From Chloroflexota bacterium (GTDB lineage Bacteria; Chloroflexota; Anaerolineae; UBA7937; JACPPX01): a stretch of 14,957 nt of DNA. The position numbers were made by a program, and so were the translations under genes. Shown piece by piece: positions 1-7,417 of this stretch; within the stretch, counting starts at the first letter, position 1; each line of letters opens with the position of its first letter. The notes beneath the pieces were generated by a model. The model did no database searches. It worked only from the letters and a program-made list of their open reading frames with translations, and had not been told where the DNA came from. The stretch spans positions 1-14,957 of the forward strand of contig JACPWV010000111.1 in assembly GCA_016196905.1 (NCBI GenBank), given 5' to 3'.

Positions 1-1521
1 GTTGGTCACCTGCTCATCATCCGGGCGCATGCGGTAGATCTCGCGGTTCCCGTCTCGCTCGGAGACGAAGGCTAGATAACGCCCGTCCCAACTCCAGGTC
101 GGCCAGGAATCGTTGATTTCGTTCTGGGTGAGGCGGAGCGGATGGGAGCCATCACTGGCCATGCTGTAGATCTCCCAAGTCTGGCTATCCTCCTCTAAGC
201 GCATGTAGACCACGGCTGGTCGTGGCCGAGGTGGTGTTGTGGGCAAAGGCGCTCCGATGACGGGTCCTGATCTGGTCGGGCTCGGCACAACCTCTGGAAG
301 GGATCCCGTGCCGCCGGAGGCCAGCGACCACAGGGTCAGGCCGACCACGATCGTCGCCGCCGTGAGCGGCCAGAATAGAGACCAGGGCCTTCCGCGCCCG
401 GCTGGCAAGACACGTGCCCGGCGGGCTCCCTCCGGGCGACCTTGGCTCGCCAGCCAGGTATGCACCGGCTCCACTTGGGTGCGATAGGCCCCCGAGCTGA
501 GTGGTTCCAAAACTCCGCGCTCGGCCAGCTCCTGCACCCCTGCCGAAACCGCTCGCGCAGAGAGGGATGGACCCTTGCGCTGCAGCAGGAGATGGACCTC
601 CCGCTCCAAGATCACCCCATATCCCCAGCGCAACTCCCCCAGGCAGGACCAAACCGCCTGAGCTTCCGGCGAGGAGGTCTCCCGCAAGTAGTCGAGGTAG
701 GGTTGGGCGTGAGGGGCCGCCGCTAATAGCGCATCCTCCACATCCCGCAGGCGGACTCGACCCTGCTCCCGGCACCGCTCGAAAAGGGTGTAAGCAAATA
801 ACCGGAGAAAGTAAGGCTGCCCGGCAGTCACGCGCAGGAGACGTTCCTCGGCCTCGTAATCGTACTTCAACTCTCCGGCCACCAACTCATGCAGCAGCCG
901 ACGGGCCTCTTCCTGAGTCAAGGGTCCCAGCCGCCAAAGCAGACGGCGCCGGGGCTCGAGCCAGTCGGCGGGCACGCGCTCAGCCGCGAAGAGCAGCTCC
1001 AGGCGGGGCTCGCGGGCAGCCAAATCGCCGAGGTAACGTCCCAGCTCCACCCATCGCGCTGAAGCCTGTTGCACTTCCAACCCCGGGCGGCAGAAATCAT
1101 CCAAAGCCAAGAGCAGGGGCCAGTGTAGGGCTTGGAGGAGCAAGGGGACATATAGCTGGCCGAACTCGGTCGGGTCCTCCTGGAGATCGAAGGGAAGGGG
1201 AACCTCAAGAGGGCTGGCCTCCGCCTCAGCTAGCTTTTGATTAATGGCCTCGGCGAGCCGTGCCAGCGATGGGCCGAGGCGCGGGGCCAAGATGGAAGGG
1301 GCGGAGATCTCCACTAAAATGTAGCGACCTGCTAGGCGAGTCCGGAGCTGGCGAAGGAGGGAAGTTTTCCCAAAACGGGGAGGGCCCAGGATCCAAAGCG
1401 TCTGCTCCGGGCGCTTGTCGTGCAGCTGCCCCTCCACCCAGGCCAGCGCATCCGGGCGGCCCACAAAGGCCTTGGGATCCTCCACCGGCCGATCGAAGAT
1501 GTAGGGATTTCCGCGGCTCAT
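1..1521 (-). CDS. AAA/STAND-type ATPase with membrane anchor and PD40-like propeller, partial (C-terminus beyond left edge)
   Basis: An open frame of 507 codons runs leftward from ATG 1519-1521 to the window edge without a stop. Residues 17-60 look like the start of an AAA_16-type NTPase: VGRPDAL at 20-26, a Walker A GPPRFGKTS at 46-54 and a Walker B LLLALDD at 136-142. GQPYFLRL at 234-241 resembles the conserved motif late in such ATPase domains. Residues about 285-358 could be a winged-helix region. A single hydrophobic segment lies at about 381-401, followed by a Pro/Thr-rich linker (410-435). From 436 on there are TolB/PD40-like units (EIYSMASDGS, then WSWDGRYLAFVSERDGNREI). The expected topology is a cytoplasmic ATPase with an external sensor-like propeller. 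The gene begins 3 bases after the zinc-ribbon stop, which suggests co-transcription, and no strong ribosome binding site is visible. The ligand and output are unknown. Confidence 0.88.
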   Translation of the reverse strand, partial: MSRGNPYIFDRPVEDPKAFVGRPDALAWVEGQLHDKRPEQTLWILGPPRFGKTSLLRQLRTRLAGRYILVEISAPSILAPRLGPSLARLAEAINQKLAEAEASPLEVPLPFDLQEDPTEFGQLYVPLLLQALHWPLLLALDDFCRPGLEVQQASARWVELGRYLGDLAAREPRLELLFAAERVPADWLEPRRRLLWRLGPLTQEEARRLLHELVAGELKYDYEAEERLLRVTAGQPYFLRLFAYTLFERCREQGRVRLRDVEDALLAAAPHAQPYLDYLRETSSPEAQAVWSCLGELRWGYGVILEREVHLLLQRKGPSLSARAVSAGVQELAERGVLEPLSSGAYRTQVEPVHTWLASQGRPEGARRARVLPAGRGRPWSLFWPLTAATIVVGLTLWSLASGGTGSLPEVVPSPTRSGPVIGAPLPTTPPRPRPAVVYMRLEEDSQTWEIYSMASDGSHPLRLTQNEINDSWPTWSWDGRYLAFVSERDGNREIYRMRPDDEQVTN

Positions 1522-1524
1522 CGT

Positions 1525-2226
1525 TCAGTCTTTAAGGTAGAGGATACGCTCGCAGTTGGAGCAATAGACTAAACCTGCGCCTCCCAGCAGTTCCTGAATC
1601 TGGCGAGGAGGCACGTCCACCCCACAGCCCCGGCAAGCGCCCGCCTCCACCGCCGCCACAGCCCGCCCCCCTTTACGCTGCCGCAGATCCTCATACGCGT
1701 CCAGGATCTCGGGGGCCAGCCGGGCCACCCGCTTGGCTCTCTGCTGCTCCAATTGATGAAGGAGAGCCTTCGTCCGACTCTCCTCCTCGCTCAACTGGGA
1801 TTGGGATTGTTCCCAAGCCCCCTCGAGCCGATCCAGCTCCGCCTGCTGGGCCCGCTGCTCGCCCTCCACCTGTTCTACCCGCGCCATCACCTCCAAGGCC
1901 TCCTCCTCGAGCTGTGTTTGGCGACGTTGAAAGGACCGCACCTCCTGCTCCAGGCTGGATAGCTCCTTGGGGTTCTTTATCGATCCGCCGTATAGCATCG
2001 CTTCGGCACCCGCGATCTTCTCCCGCAGCTCCTCCAGATCCAGCTCCAAGGCGCGCAGGTGGCGGGCCAAGCGGGACCGCTCTTCCTGGGCTTGGGTATA
2101 GAGGTTTCGCGCCTCGCGCAGCTCCTGGCTCTCCCCCCGGAGGGAGGCGAGGGCGCCCAGGCTGCGCTTGGCCTCGTCGATCTCCAACGAACCCGCCGAT
2201 ATGGGCAAAGTAAGCCACCCCTCCAC
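1525..2226 (-). CDS. Coiled-coil C4 zinc-ribbon protein (DUF164/CdsZ-like), N-terminus lost at a junction
   Basis: Long charged heptad-like helices (about residues 14-185) precede a C-terminal zinc ribbon with Cys198-x2-Cys201 and Cys222-x2-Cys225. This is the layout of the zf-RING_7/DUF164 family, which includes proteins proposed to act in ribosome or RNA quality control; the role here is unproven. The phrase GGSIKNPKEL (80-89) is typical of the loop between the paired helices. Family members normally start about 10-15 residues before the LEID motif, with a Met-led LYxLQxID-type sequence. Here LEID (residues 14-17, from about 2187) is preceded by sequence that in another frame encodes the end of a rhomboid protease. 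The GTG at 2224-2226 is only the first available start, not a convincing one. The upstream rhomboid frame overlaps this gene down to 1691. The downstream ATPase starts 3 bases after the stop. Confidence 0.75.
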   Translation of the reverse strand: MEGWLTLPISAGSLEIDEAKRSLGALASLRGESQELREARNLYTQAQEERSRLARHLRALELDLEELREKIAGAEAMLYGGSIKNPKELSSLEQEVRSFQRRQTQLEEEALEVMARVEQVEGEQRAQQAELDRLEGAWEQSQSQLSEEESRTKALLHQLEQQRAKRVARLAPEILDAYEDLRQRKGGRAVAAVEAGACRGCGVDVPPRQIQELLGGAGLVYCSNCERILYLKD

Positions 2227-2800
2227 TCGCCACCGGCCCCAGGGAGACCAAACCGCTGAAGAATTGGAGGATGAACCAGAAGCCGAGCACGAAGAGGGCC
2301 GGGATGGGCACCAAGCGGATGAAATAGAACGCGGTGATCAAGGTGATCACCCGCGCGTGGGGAAAGAGGACCAGGTAGGCGCCCAGTACCCCGGCGATGG
2401 CCCCGCTGGCACCCACGTTGGGCACCGGGGAGTGGGGATCCACGGCGATCTGGGCAGCCGAGGCCACCAGCCCGGAGATAAAGTAGAAAAGGACGAAGCG
2501 GGCGTGGCCCATGCTGTCCTCGATGTTGTTGCCGAAGATCCACAAGTAGAGCATGTTGCCGATGATGTGAAGCCACCCACCATGCATGAACATGGCGGTG
2601 AACAAAGTTAGTGCCGCGTGCGGGCCAAACTGGGTCACCACCTCACGAGGGACCATCCCGGCGAAGCGGATGAACTCCTCCAGGGCGCCCTGGGAATCGT
2701 AGTACACCTCCAACAACCACACCACCACGTTGATGGCGATCAGGGCCACGGTCACGATGGGGAAAGTTCGGGTGGGGTTATCATCATGCAGGGGGATCAT
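1691..2800 (-). CDS. Rhomboid family intramembrane serine protease, C-terminal helix replaced by out-of-frame tail
   Basis: ATG 2798-2800 is preceded by a purine-rich GGAGCGAGGA. Residues 1-205 are a clear rhomboid: a first membrane segment at 14-32, the HGGWLHIIGN motif at 73-82 (Asn82 as likely oxyanion residue), the catalytic serine motif GASGA (Ser132) and the catalytic-histidine motif AHIGGF (His200). Rhomboids cut transmembrane substrates within the bilayer. After residue 205-206 the frame stops looking like a rhomboid. The last helix should continue with small and hydrophobic residues after HIGG, but the frame reads RRGQAQPG and then about 160 Gly/Pro/Arg/Ala-rich residues. That tail is the shadow of the zinc-ribbon gene, whose proper frame lies underneath. 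The genuine portion is about 2186-2800. Ser and His survive but the final helix is cut short, so activity is doubtful. Confidence 0.72.
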   Translation of the reverse strand: MIPLHDDNPTRTFPIVTVALIAINVVVWLLEVYYDSQGALEEFIRFAGMVPREVVTQFGPHAALTLFTAMFMHGGWLHIIGNMLYLWIFGNNIEDSMGHARFVLFYFISGLVASAAQIAVDPHSPVPNVGASGAIAGVLGAYLVLFPHARVITLITAFYFIRLVPIPALFVLGFWFILQFFSGLVSLGPVASGGVAYFAHIGGFVGDRRGQAQPGRPRLPPGGEPGAARGAKPLYPSPGRAVPLGPPPARLGAGSGGAAGEDRGCRSDAIRRIDKEPQGAIQPGAGGAVLSTSPNTARGGGLGGDGAGRTGGGRAAGPAGGAGSARGGLGTIPIPVERGGESDEGSPSSIGAAESQAGGPAGPRDPGRV

Positions 2801-2817
2801 TCCTCGCTCCGGGGACC

Positions 2818-2846
2818 ATTGTACTATAGGACCCGAGTCGGCACAA
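2818..2846 (-). promoter_or_regulatory. Candidate sigma-70-type promoter for the rhomboid gene
   Basis: On the minus strand a -35-like TTGTGC (2846-2841) is followed after 17 bases by a -10-like TACAAT (2823-2818). Transcription would start near 2811, giving a leader of roughly 11 bases that still includes the GGAGCGAGGA upstream of the ATG at 2800. This is a reading by eye against the general consensus, not an experimental start. Confidence 0.45.
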
Positions 2847-2848
2847 GC

Positions 2849-2877
2849 TTGCTATCCCCGCTTGGCGCGCTTACAAT
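2849..2877 (+). promoter_or_regulatory. Candidate sigma-70-type promoter for the glycosylation cluster, probably leaderless
   Basis: A -35-like TTGCTA (2849-2854) and a -10-like TACAAT (2872-2877) are separated by exactly 17 bases. The -10 ends 10 bases before the ATG at 2888, so transcription would begin within a few bases of the start codon and the first mRNA would be essentially leaderless. This fits the lack of a ribosome binding site there. The -35 lies 2 bases from the -35 of the divergent rhomboid promoter. Confidence 0.45.
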
Positions 2878-2887
2878 TGGCGGTCGC

Positions 2888-3610
2888 ATGAGCAAGGCAA
2901 CGCGAGACATCGCAGTAGTCGTCCCGACTTACAATGAGCGGGATAATCTGGAGCCCCTGGCCCGGGAGGTTCTGGCCTCCCCACTTCGGCCGCGCCTGAT
3001 CGTGGTCGATGACCATTCGCCCGATGGGACGGGCCGCCTGGCCGAGGAGTTGGCTCGCCGCAACAGCCACCTCCGGGTCATCCACCGGCCCCTCAAACTG
3101 GGGCTGGGGACGGCCTACATCGCCGGGTTCCGCCGCGCGCTAGATGAAGGGGCACAGCGAATTGTGACCATGGATGCAGACTTCTCCCACCATCCCCGCT
3201 ACCTGACCGCCTTGGTCGAATCCTCCGACCGCTGGGGGCTGGTCATCGGCTCCCGCTACGTGCCTGGGGGCGGCGCTCTAAATTGCGGGTTGGGGCGACG
3301 TGTCTTGAGCCGGTCGGCGAACCTCTTCGCCCGGACCATGCTGGGGCTTCGCGTCCAGGATTGCACAGCGGGATTCCGTTGTTACCGGCGGGAGGTTCTG
3401 GAATCCATCGATCTGGACCATATCTTTTCCGATGGCTATTCCTTTCTCATCGAGATGCTTTACAATTGTCAGCAACTCGACTGGCCCATCGGGGAGATCC
3501 CGATTCTCTTCGAGGACCGCAGACAGGGGAAGTCAAAGATCTCGCGGGCAGAGATTGGAAAGGCCCTGATGACCGTCCTCCGCCTGAGCCTCCACCGCTT
3601 CCGGGGGTAG
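2888..3610 (+). CDS. Polyprenyl-phosphate-mannose synthase-like GT2 glycosyltransferase (DPM1-like)
   Basis: This 240-residue protein has the ordered motifs of a family 2 GT-A enzyme: VVPTYNE (11-17), DDHSPDGT (41-48), the metal-binding DAD (96-98), GSRYVPGG (121-128), AGFRCYRR (161-168), SDGYSFLIEM (181-190) and EDRRQGKSKIS (209-219). The last two are characteristic of DPM1-type polyprenol monophosphomannose synthases, which move mannose from GDP-mannose to a polyprenyl phosphate. No C-terminal membrane domain is present, as in the short soluble DPM1 form. The frame is open further upstream (to 2618), but that part overlaps the divergent rhomboid gene and lies before the promoter. ATG 2888 starts directly before the GT2 fold. 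As first gene of the rightward block it is the likely donor-making step for the GT-C-like proteins downstream. The exact sugar cannot be read from sequence. Confidence 0.9.
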   Translation: MSKATRDIAVVVPTYNERDNLEPLAREVLASPLRPRLIVVDDHSPDGTGRLAEELARRNSHLRVIHRPLKLGLGTAYIAGFRRALDEGAQRIVTMDADFSHHPRYLTALVESSDRWGLVIGSRYVPGGGALNCGLGRRVLSRSANLFARTMLGLRVQDCTAGFRCYRREVLESIDLDHIFSDGYSFLIEMLYNCQQLDWPIGEIPILFEDRRQGKSKISRAEIGKALMTVLRLSLHRFRG

Positions 3611-3619
3611 AGAGTCGGG

Positions 3620-4531
3620 ATGGATGACCAGCCTTGCACCCTTTGCGGTTCCACCGAGGCTGATGAGCTTTATCCCTCCACCCTCGATGCCTCCGGCCCA
3701 CGGCTGGAGGATTTTCGCTGTACCAGTTTGGGCTACGGGCGACACCCGAGCATCGTGCGCTGCCGTTCGTGTGGGCTGGTTTACGCTCTCCCCCGTATGA
3801 GCCCTTCCCAAATTCAAGAGGCCTACCAAGCTGCAGAGGACCCCGACTACGTGGCGGAGCGGGAGGGTCGGGTGCTCACTTTTCATCGCAACCTCGCCCC
3901 CGTGGAACGCTGGCTGGGCCCTCGCGCGCCGGGCCGACTGCTGGACGTGGGCTGCCATGTGGGCGTGCTGCTAGAGGTGGCCCGGGAACGGGGGTGGGAG
4001 GTGTGGGGGGTGGAACCCTCCCGGTGGGCGGCGGAGCGGGCCCAGGCTAAGGGCCTGCGCGTTTTTTGCGGCACTCTTCGAGAGGCCGGATTCCCCGACG
4101 CCTGGTTTGACGCGGTTACCCTATGGGACGTGGTGGAGCACCTGACCGATCCGCAGGGAGAATTGGAGGGGGTCTGGCGAATCCTGAAGCCAGAAGGGAT
4201 CGTGGCCATCCACACCATGGACATCGAAAGCCCCTTGGCCCGCCTCCTGGGGCCGCGCTGGCCTTGGCTGATGGAGATGCACCTCTTTTACTTCTCGCCG
4301 CGGACCCTGGGTCGCCTGATTCAGGAATTGGGCTTTGAGGTGCTGGAGATCCTGCACCAGGGTCGGTATTTGCGGTTGGGGTACCTGTTCTCGCGCCTGG
4401 AGCCGTTCGTGGATGGGCTTTCCCCGGCCTTGGTGCAGCTGGTGAAGGCTCTCGGCTTGGCCCCCCGCCCGATTTCAGTGCATCTGGGAGATCTGTTTAC
4501 CCTTATCGCCCGTAAGCCCTCCCGCCCTTGA
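3620..4531 (+). CDS. Class I SAM-dependent methyltransferase with N-terminal zinc-binding knuckles
   Basis: The 303-residue protein opens with two CxxC pairs (Cys6/Cys9 and Cys48/Cys51), a likely zinc site as in methyltransferases of sugar and secondary-metabolite clusters. A Rossmann methyltransferase follows, with the SAM-binding motif LLDVGCHVG (107-115), an acidic residue ending strand 2 (Glu132 in GVEP), and WDVVEHL (169-175), typical of Methyltransf_11/23 families. The C-terminal part (about 205-303) contains HLFYFSPRTL (221-230), common in this group. The start ATG 3620 is 9 bases after the glycosyltransferase stop, so the two are probably translated from one message. Its stop overlaps the possible TTG start of the next gene. 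The context suggests methylation of a lipid-linked sugar or polyprenyl glycan, but a small-molecule or other acceptor is equally possible. Confidence 0.85.
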   Translation: MDDQPCTLCGSTEADELYPSTLDASGPRLEDFRCTSLGYGRHPSIVRCRSCGLVYALPRMSPSQIQEAYQAAEDPDYVAEREGRVLTFHRNLAPVERWLGPRAPGRLLDVGCHVGVLLEVARERGWEVWGVEPSRWAAERAQAKGLRVFCGTLREAGFPDAWFDAVTLWDVVEHLTDPQGELEGVWRILKPEGIVAIHTMDIESPLARLLGPRWPWLMEMHLFYFSPRTLGRLIQELGFEVLEILHQGRYLRLGYLFSRLEPFVDGLSPALVQLVKALGLAPRPISVHLGDLFTLIARKPSRP

Positions 4532-4536
4532 CCCCC

Positions 4537-6000
4537 ATGGCCTGGCTCCGCGCCTTGACCGTTCGCCGCCTGTACATGGCCGTGCTCTTCGTCTCTATCT
4601 TCGCCCTGGCCGCCCAGGAGAACGTGGACCCCGACTTCTGGTGGCACCTCCGCACGGGCCAACTCATCTGGGAGACCCGATCCGTGCCCCGGACCGACCC
4701 TTTCTCCTACACCATCCCGAACCGGCCCTGGACTGCCCACGAATGGCTCTCCGAGGTTCTGCTGTACGGCCTGTTCCAACTTTCCGGACAGGAGGGGCTT
4801 ATCCTTGCTTTCGCGGGTCTGATCACCGCCAGTTTCTTCCTGTTGTATCGTGAGGCTGAGGGGAAGCCCTACTTGGCGGGACTGGTCGTTCTAGGGGCGG
4901 CCCTGGCCTCCGCCATCAGCTGGGGGGTGCGGCCCCAGATGATCTCCCTTTTCCTCACCGCTCTCTTTTTGTGGGTTTTGGGCTCACACCGCCGGGGCCA
5001 CACTCGATGGGTCTGGTGGCTGCCGGCCTTCACCGCCCTGTGGGCCAACCTGCACGGTGGATTTGTCCTGGGATTGGCCGTCCTGGGGGCCTATTTAGTG
5101 GGGGGATCTATCGAGCGCGGGTGGGGACGAACCTCCTTTGCACTCCGTCCGTTTGTCGGGGCCCTAGGGCTCTCCATCCCCGCGGCCTTGATCACTCCCC
5201 ACGGACTCTCCTTCTTCACCTACCCCTTTGCCACCCTCTACAGCCCGACCATGCAAGCCTACATCGTGGAGTGGCAGTCCCCCGATTTCCACCAAAACCA
5301 GTTTCAAGCCTTTGCCGCTCTCCTGCTGATGGTCCCCCTCGCCTGGGGGCTCTCGCGGCGACCCCTGGATGCAGTCGAAATACTGTTGATGGTCGGTTTG
5401 GGGTATGCCTCCCTGCGATCCGCCCGCCTCATCCCGCTTTTCGCCTTGGCGGCCATTCCCACCCTGAGCCAGCACCTCAACGCGGCCTGGAAGCGTTCAG
5501 TTGGGGGCCAACGGTTTCTCACTGCGGCTCCCCCCTCCGCGACCTCCCTGCGGGTTGGGCTAAACCTGGGGATCCTGGTCCTGGTCATCGCGGGAGCCAC
5601 TGTGAAGGTGGGAGCGGCCCTGGCCAACAACGCCGAAGCTCAGCGGAAAGCCTACCCGGTCGAGGCAGTGAACTTCATGATCGAAAAGGATCTGCAGGGG
5701 AACCTGTTCAACCAATACGAGTGGGGTGGCTATTTGATCTGGAGGCTGTATCCCCGGCAGCAGGTGTTCATCGATGGCCGCGCGGATGTCTACGGAGATG
5801 CCTACATCGAATCCTACCTCGACGCCTTCCGGCTACGGGAGGATTGGCGTGTTCCCCTCGAACGATATGACATCGATCTGGTGCTCATCAACCGGCACAG
5901 CGCCCTGGCCTCCCACCTGGAAACGGATCCGGCTTGGGAGCGGGTCTACAGCGATCCCTTGGCGGTCATCTTTGTGAAACGAGAAGGCTCGGCCACCTGA
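4537..6000 (+). CDS. Multi-pass membrane protein, GT-C-like, with C-terminal extracytoplasmic domain
   Basis: I do not recognise a named family, but the pattern occurs in many bacterial GT-C-like hypothetical proteins. A first membrane helix (about 11-27) leads into an acidic loop VDPDFWWHLRTGQ (30-42), where GT-C enzymes carry a catalytic Asp. Several more helices follow, with WANLHGGF (169-176) between two of them. After the last helix (about 339-355) a soluble part contains FNQYEWGGYLIW (391-402) and VFIDGRADVYGD (410-421), probably outside the cell. I chose ATG 4537 (487 residues). A TTG at 4528, overlapping the upstream stop as TTGA, would add three residues and allow coupling; neither start has a visible ribosome binding site. 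A glycosyltransferase role is inferred from fold and neighbours only. Confidence 0.82.
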   Translation: MAWLRALTVRRLYMAVLFVSIFALAAQENVDPDFWWHLRTGQLIWETRSVPRTDPFSYTIPNRPWTAHEWLSEVLLYGLFQLSGQEGLILAFAGLITASFFLLYREAEGKPYLAGLVVLGAALASAISWGVRPQMISLFLTALFLWVLGSHRRGHTRWVWWLPAFTALWANLHGGFVLGLAVLGAYLVGGSIERGWGRTSFALRPFVGALGLSIPAALITPHGLSFFTYPFATLYSPTMQAYIVEWQSPDFHQNQFQAFAALLLMVPLAWGLSRRPLDAVEILLMVGLGYASLRSARLIPLFALAAIPTLSQHLNAAWKRSVGGQRFLTAAPPSATSLRVGLNLGILVLVIAGATVKVGAALANNAEAQRKAYPVEAVNFMIEKDLQGNLFNQYEWGGYLIWRLYPRQQVFIDGRADVYGDAYIESYLDAFRLREDWRVPLERYDIDLVLINRHSALASHLETDPAWERVYSDPLAVIFVKREGSAT

Positions 6001-6077
6001 GCAGTCAGTCGCCTCCCCATCGCTTCTGAGGACACTAGGACTAAAGGGCTATGGCCTCTCGGTAAAGTGTTGGTTAA

Positions 6078-6092
6078 TAATAAGCCTTATTA
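6078..6092. promoter_or_regulatory. Perfect AT-rich palindrome before the paralogue pair (candidate operator)
   Basis: TAATAAG-C-CTTATTA is a perfect inverted repeat with 7-base arms and a 1-base centre, ending 14 bases before the ATG at 6107. It sits in a strikingly AT-rich patch (about 6074-6092) inside the 106-base gap after the 4537 gene. It could be a regulator site, or part of a promoter -10 region. I see no good -35 at the right distance. Confidence 0.35.
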
Positions 6093-6106
6093 GGAGCCTC
6101 AGCCCA

Positions 6107-7417
6107 ATGCGACAAGCCTCGACCCTTCCGACAAGCTTCTCCTTAGACGCTCTTCTATTTCTCCTACTCACCCTTCCTTATTTCTTGCAATTTCAGGATT
6201 CGACCCTCATCCTGATCGTCCCCCTCCTCGCAGCCTACCTCCTCCTGTCCTGTGAGCCGGGCCTCTCATCCCGCAGACATCTCTGGAAATTCGCTCTGAT
6301 CCTGCTGATGGTCGCCCTGACCACGCTGATCCCTCTGCTCGCCAATATCGCCTTTCGCCTGGAGACGGAGGGCACGACCAACGCGTTCGTCACCGGCGGC
6401 ACCATGCACGACGGGGCCCTCCAGACCGAGGAGGCGGTGCGGCTATTCCTGGAGGGGAAGAACCCCTACACCGAGGGTTATTCCAACACATTGGTAGCCC
6501 AGTACCCGATGGACTTGGTCGCCGTCAACCCCGCCCTGAACCATTATGTGTATCTGCCTTTTACGTTTCTCCTCTCTGCTCCTTTCTATTGGGGTTTCCA
6601 TAATTTCCTCGGATGGTACGACCAGAGGCTGGTATACGGACTCGGTTACCTCGCCGTCCTTTTGCTCGTGCCCTTTCAAGCGTGGGCCCGAGAGAATCGG
6701 CTCCTATTGTGGATCGTCCTGGGGCTCAACCCCTTGCTGACCGGGCATGTGGATGTGGGGATTACAACGGGAGTGAATGATTACCTGGTGCTCTCCTTGG
6801 TGATGCTCACGGTCGCGCTGCTCCACAGGGGCAATCGGCTCCTATCCGCCGTTCCTCTGGCCCTGGCCAGCGCCATCAAGCCCTCAGCCTGGTTCTTCCT
6901 TCCTTTTTACTTCGTACTGCAGAGCGACTTGAAATCGGGCGCGGAATTCCCGCGCTCAGTGAGGAAGCCTGTGCTCATCTACGCCGTCGTTCTGGCTATT
7001 ATCATCCTTCCCTTTTTACTATGGGACCCCGGGGCCTTCCTGGAAGATAATCTGTTTTACACTGCGGGCGGTTCGGCCACGCCCTACCCCCTCCGCGGGC
7101 TGGGTCTGAGCACCATCCTGCTGGAGAGCGGGCTGATCTCTTCGCGAGCGGCGACCTTCCCCTTCTGGATCCTGGAGCTGTCTTTCGGGGGAGTTGTTCT
7201 CGTAGTGTTGTTGCGGCAACAGCTCAAACACAACACGATACGTCAGGCATGGCTAGGCTATAGCCTATTTCTGGGAACGACGGCTTTCTTCTCGCGCTTC
7301 TTAAATCCCAACTACCTGGGCTATATCCTGGCTGTGCTGGCCCTAGGCCTATGGTCGGATTCATCTTCCCTTTCTACTGAATCGCCCCTTGCCGAACAGA
7401 GGCGAGATGGAACGTAG
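6107..7417 (+). CDS. Polytopic membrane protein of an orphan GT-C-like family, paralogue 1
   Basis: The 436-residue protein has about 11-12 predicted membrane segments and no soluble domain. It is a clear paralogue of the next gene. Shared blocks include HDGALQTE (101-108), EGKNPYTEGY (116-125), HYVYLPFTF (146-154), LGWYDQR (168-174), GVNDYLVLSL (222-231), and a final stretch with NPNYLGYI where the partner has HTNHLGYI. The EGxNPY block and a Lys followed by an aromatic stretch (Lys258, in SAIKPSAWF) also occur in the GT87-like gene at 8899. This suggests the pair is a divergent branch of the DUF2029/GT87 group, with Asp102 as candidate catalytic residue. The gene begins after a 106-base gap that may hold its own promoter. 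Its 3' end overlaps the next gene by 11 bases. Substrate unknown. Confidence 0.85.
   Translation: MRQASTLPTSFSLDALLFLLLTLPYFLQFQDSTLILIVPLLAAYLLLSCEPGLSSRRHLWKFALILLMVALTTLIPLLANIAFRLETEGTTNAFVTGGTMHDGALQTEEAVRLFLEGKNPYTEGYSNTLVAQYPMDLVAVNPALNHYVYLPFTFLLSAPFYWGFHNFLGWYDQRLVYGLGYLAVLLLVPFQAWARENRLLLWIVLGLNPLLTGHVDVGITTGVNDYLVLSLVMLTVALLHRGNRLLSAVPLALASAIKPSAWFFLPFYFVLQSDLKSGAEFPRSVRKPVLIYAVVLAIIILPFLLWDPGAFLEDNLFYTAGGSATPYPLRGLGLSTILLESGLISSRAATFPFWILELSFGGVVLVVLLRQQLKHNTIRQAWLGYSLFLGTTAFFSRFLNPNYLGYILAVLALGLWSDSSSLSTESPLAEQRRDGT

Noticed and set aside
185..775. Minus-strand frame of 196 codons
   Set aside because: It overlaps the ATPase gene in another frame on the same strand and shows low-complexity Gly/Ala/Pro composition without domains.
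501..1244. Long plus-strand frame of 247 codons
   Set aside because: It lies opposite the ATPase gene, is rich in Pro/Arg/Ala/Gly as expected from a GC-rich antisense frame, and has no recognisable motif.
2186..2226. Programmed frameshift producing a rhomboid-zinc-ribbon fusion
   Set aside because: No slippery run is visible at the junction, and conserved parts of both proteins are missing, which points to deletion or misassembly.
2618..2887. N-terminal extension of the DPM1-like gene by 90 codons
   Set aside because: The extension overlaps the divergent rhomboid gene, is His/Gln/Asp-rich without homology, and precedes the likely promoter. The GT2 fold begins right after ATG 2888.
4971..5870. 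Plus-strand frame of 299 codons inside the 4537 gene
   Set aside because: It is a +1 shadow of a clear membrane protein and consists of Pro/Gly/Arg/His-rich sequence.
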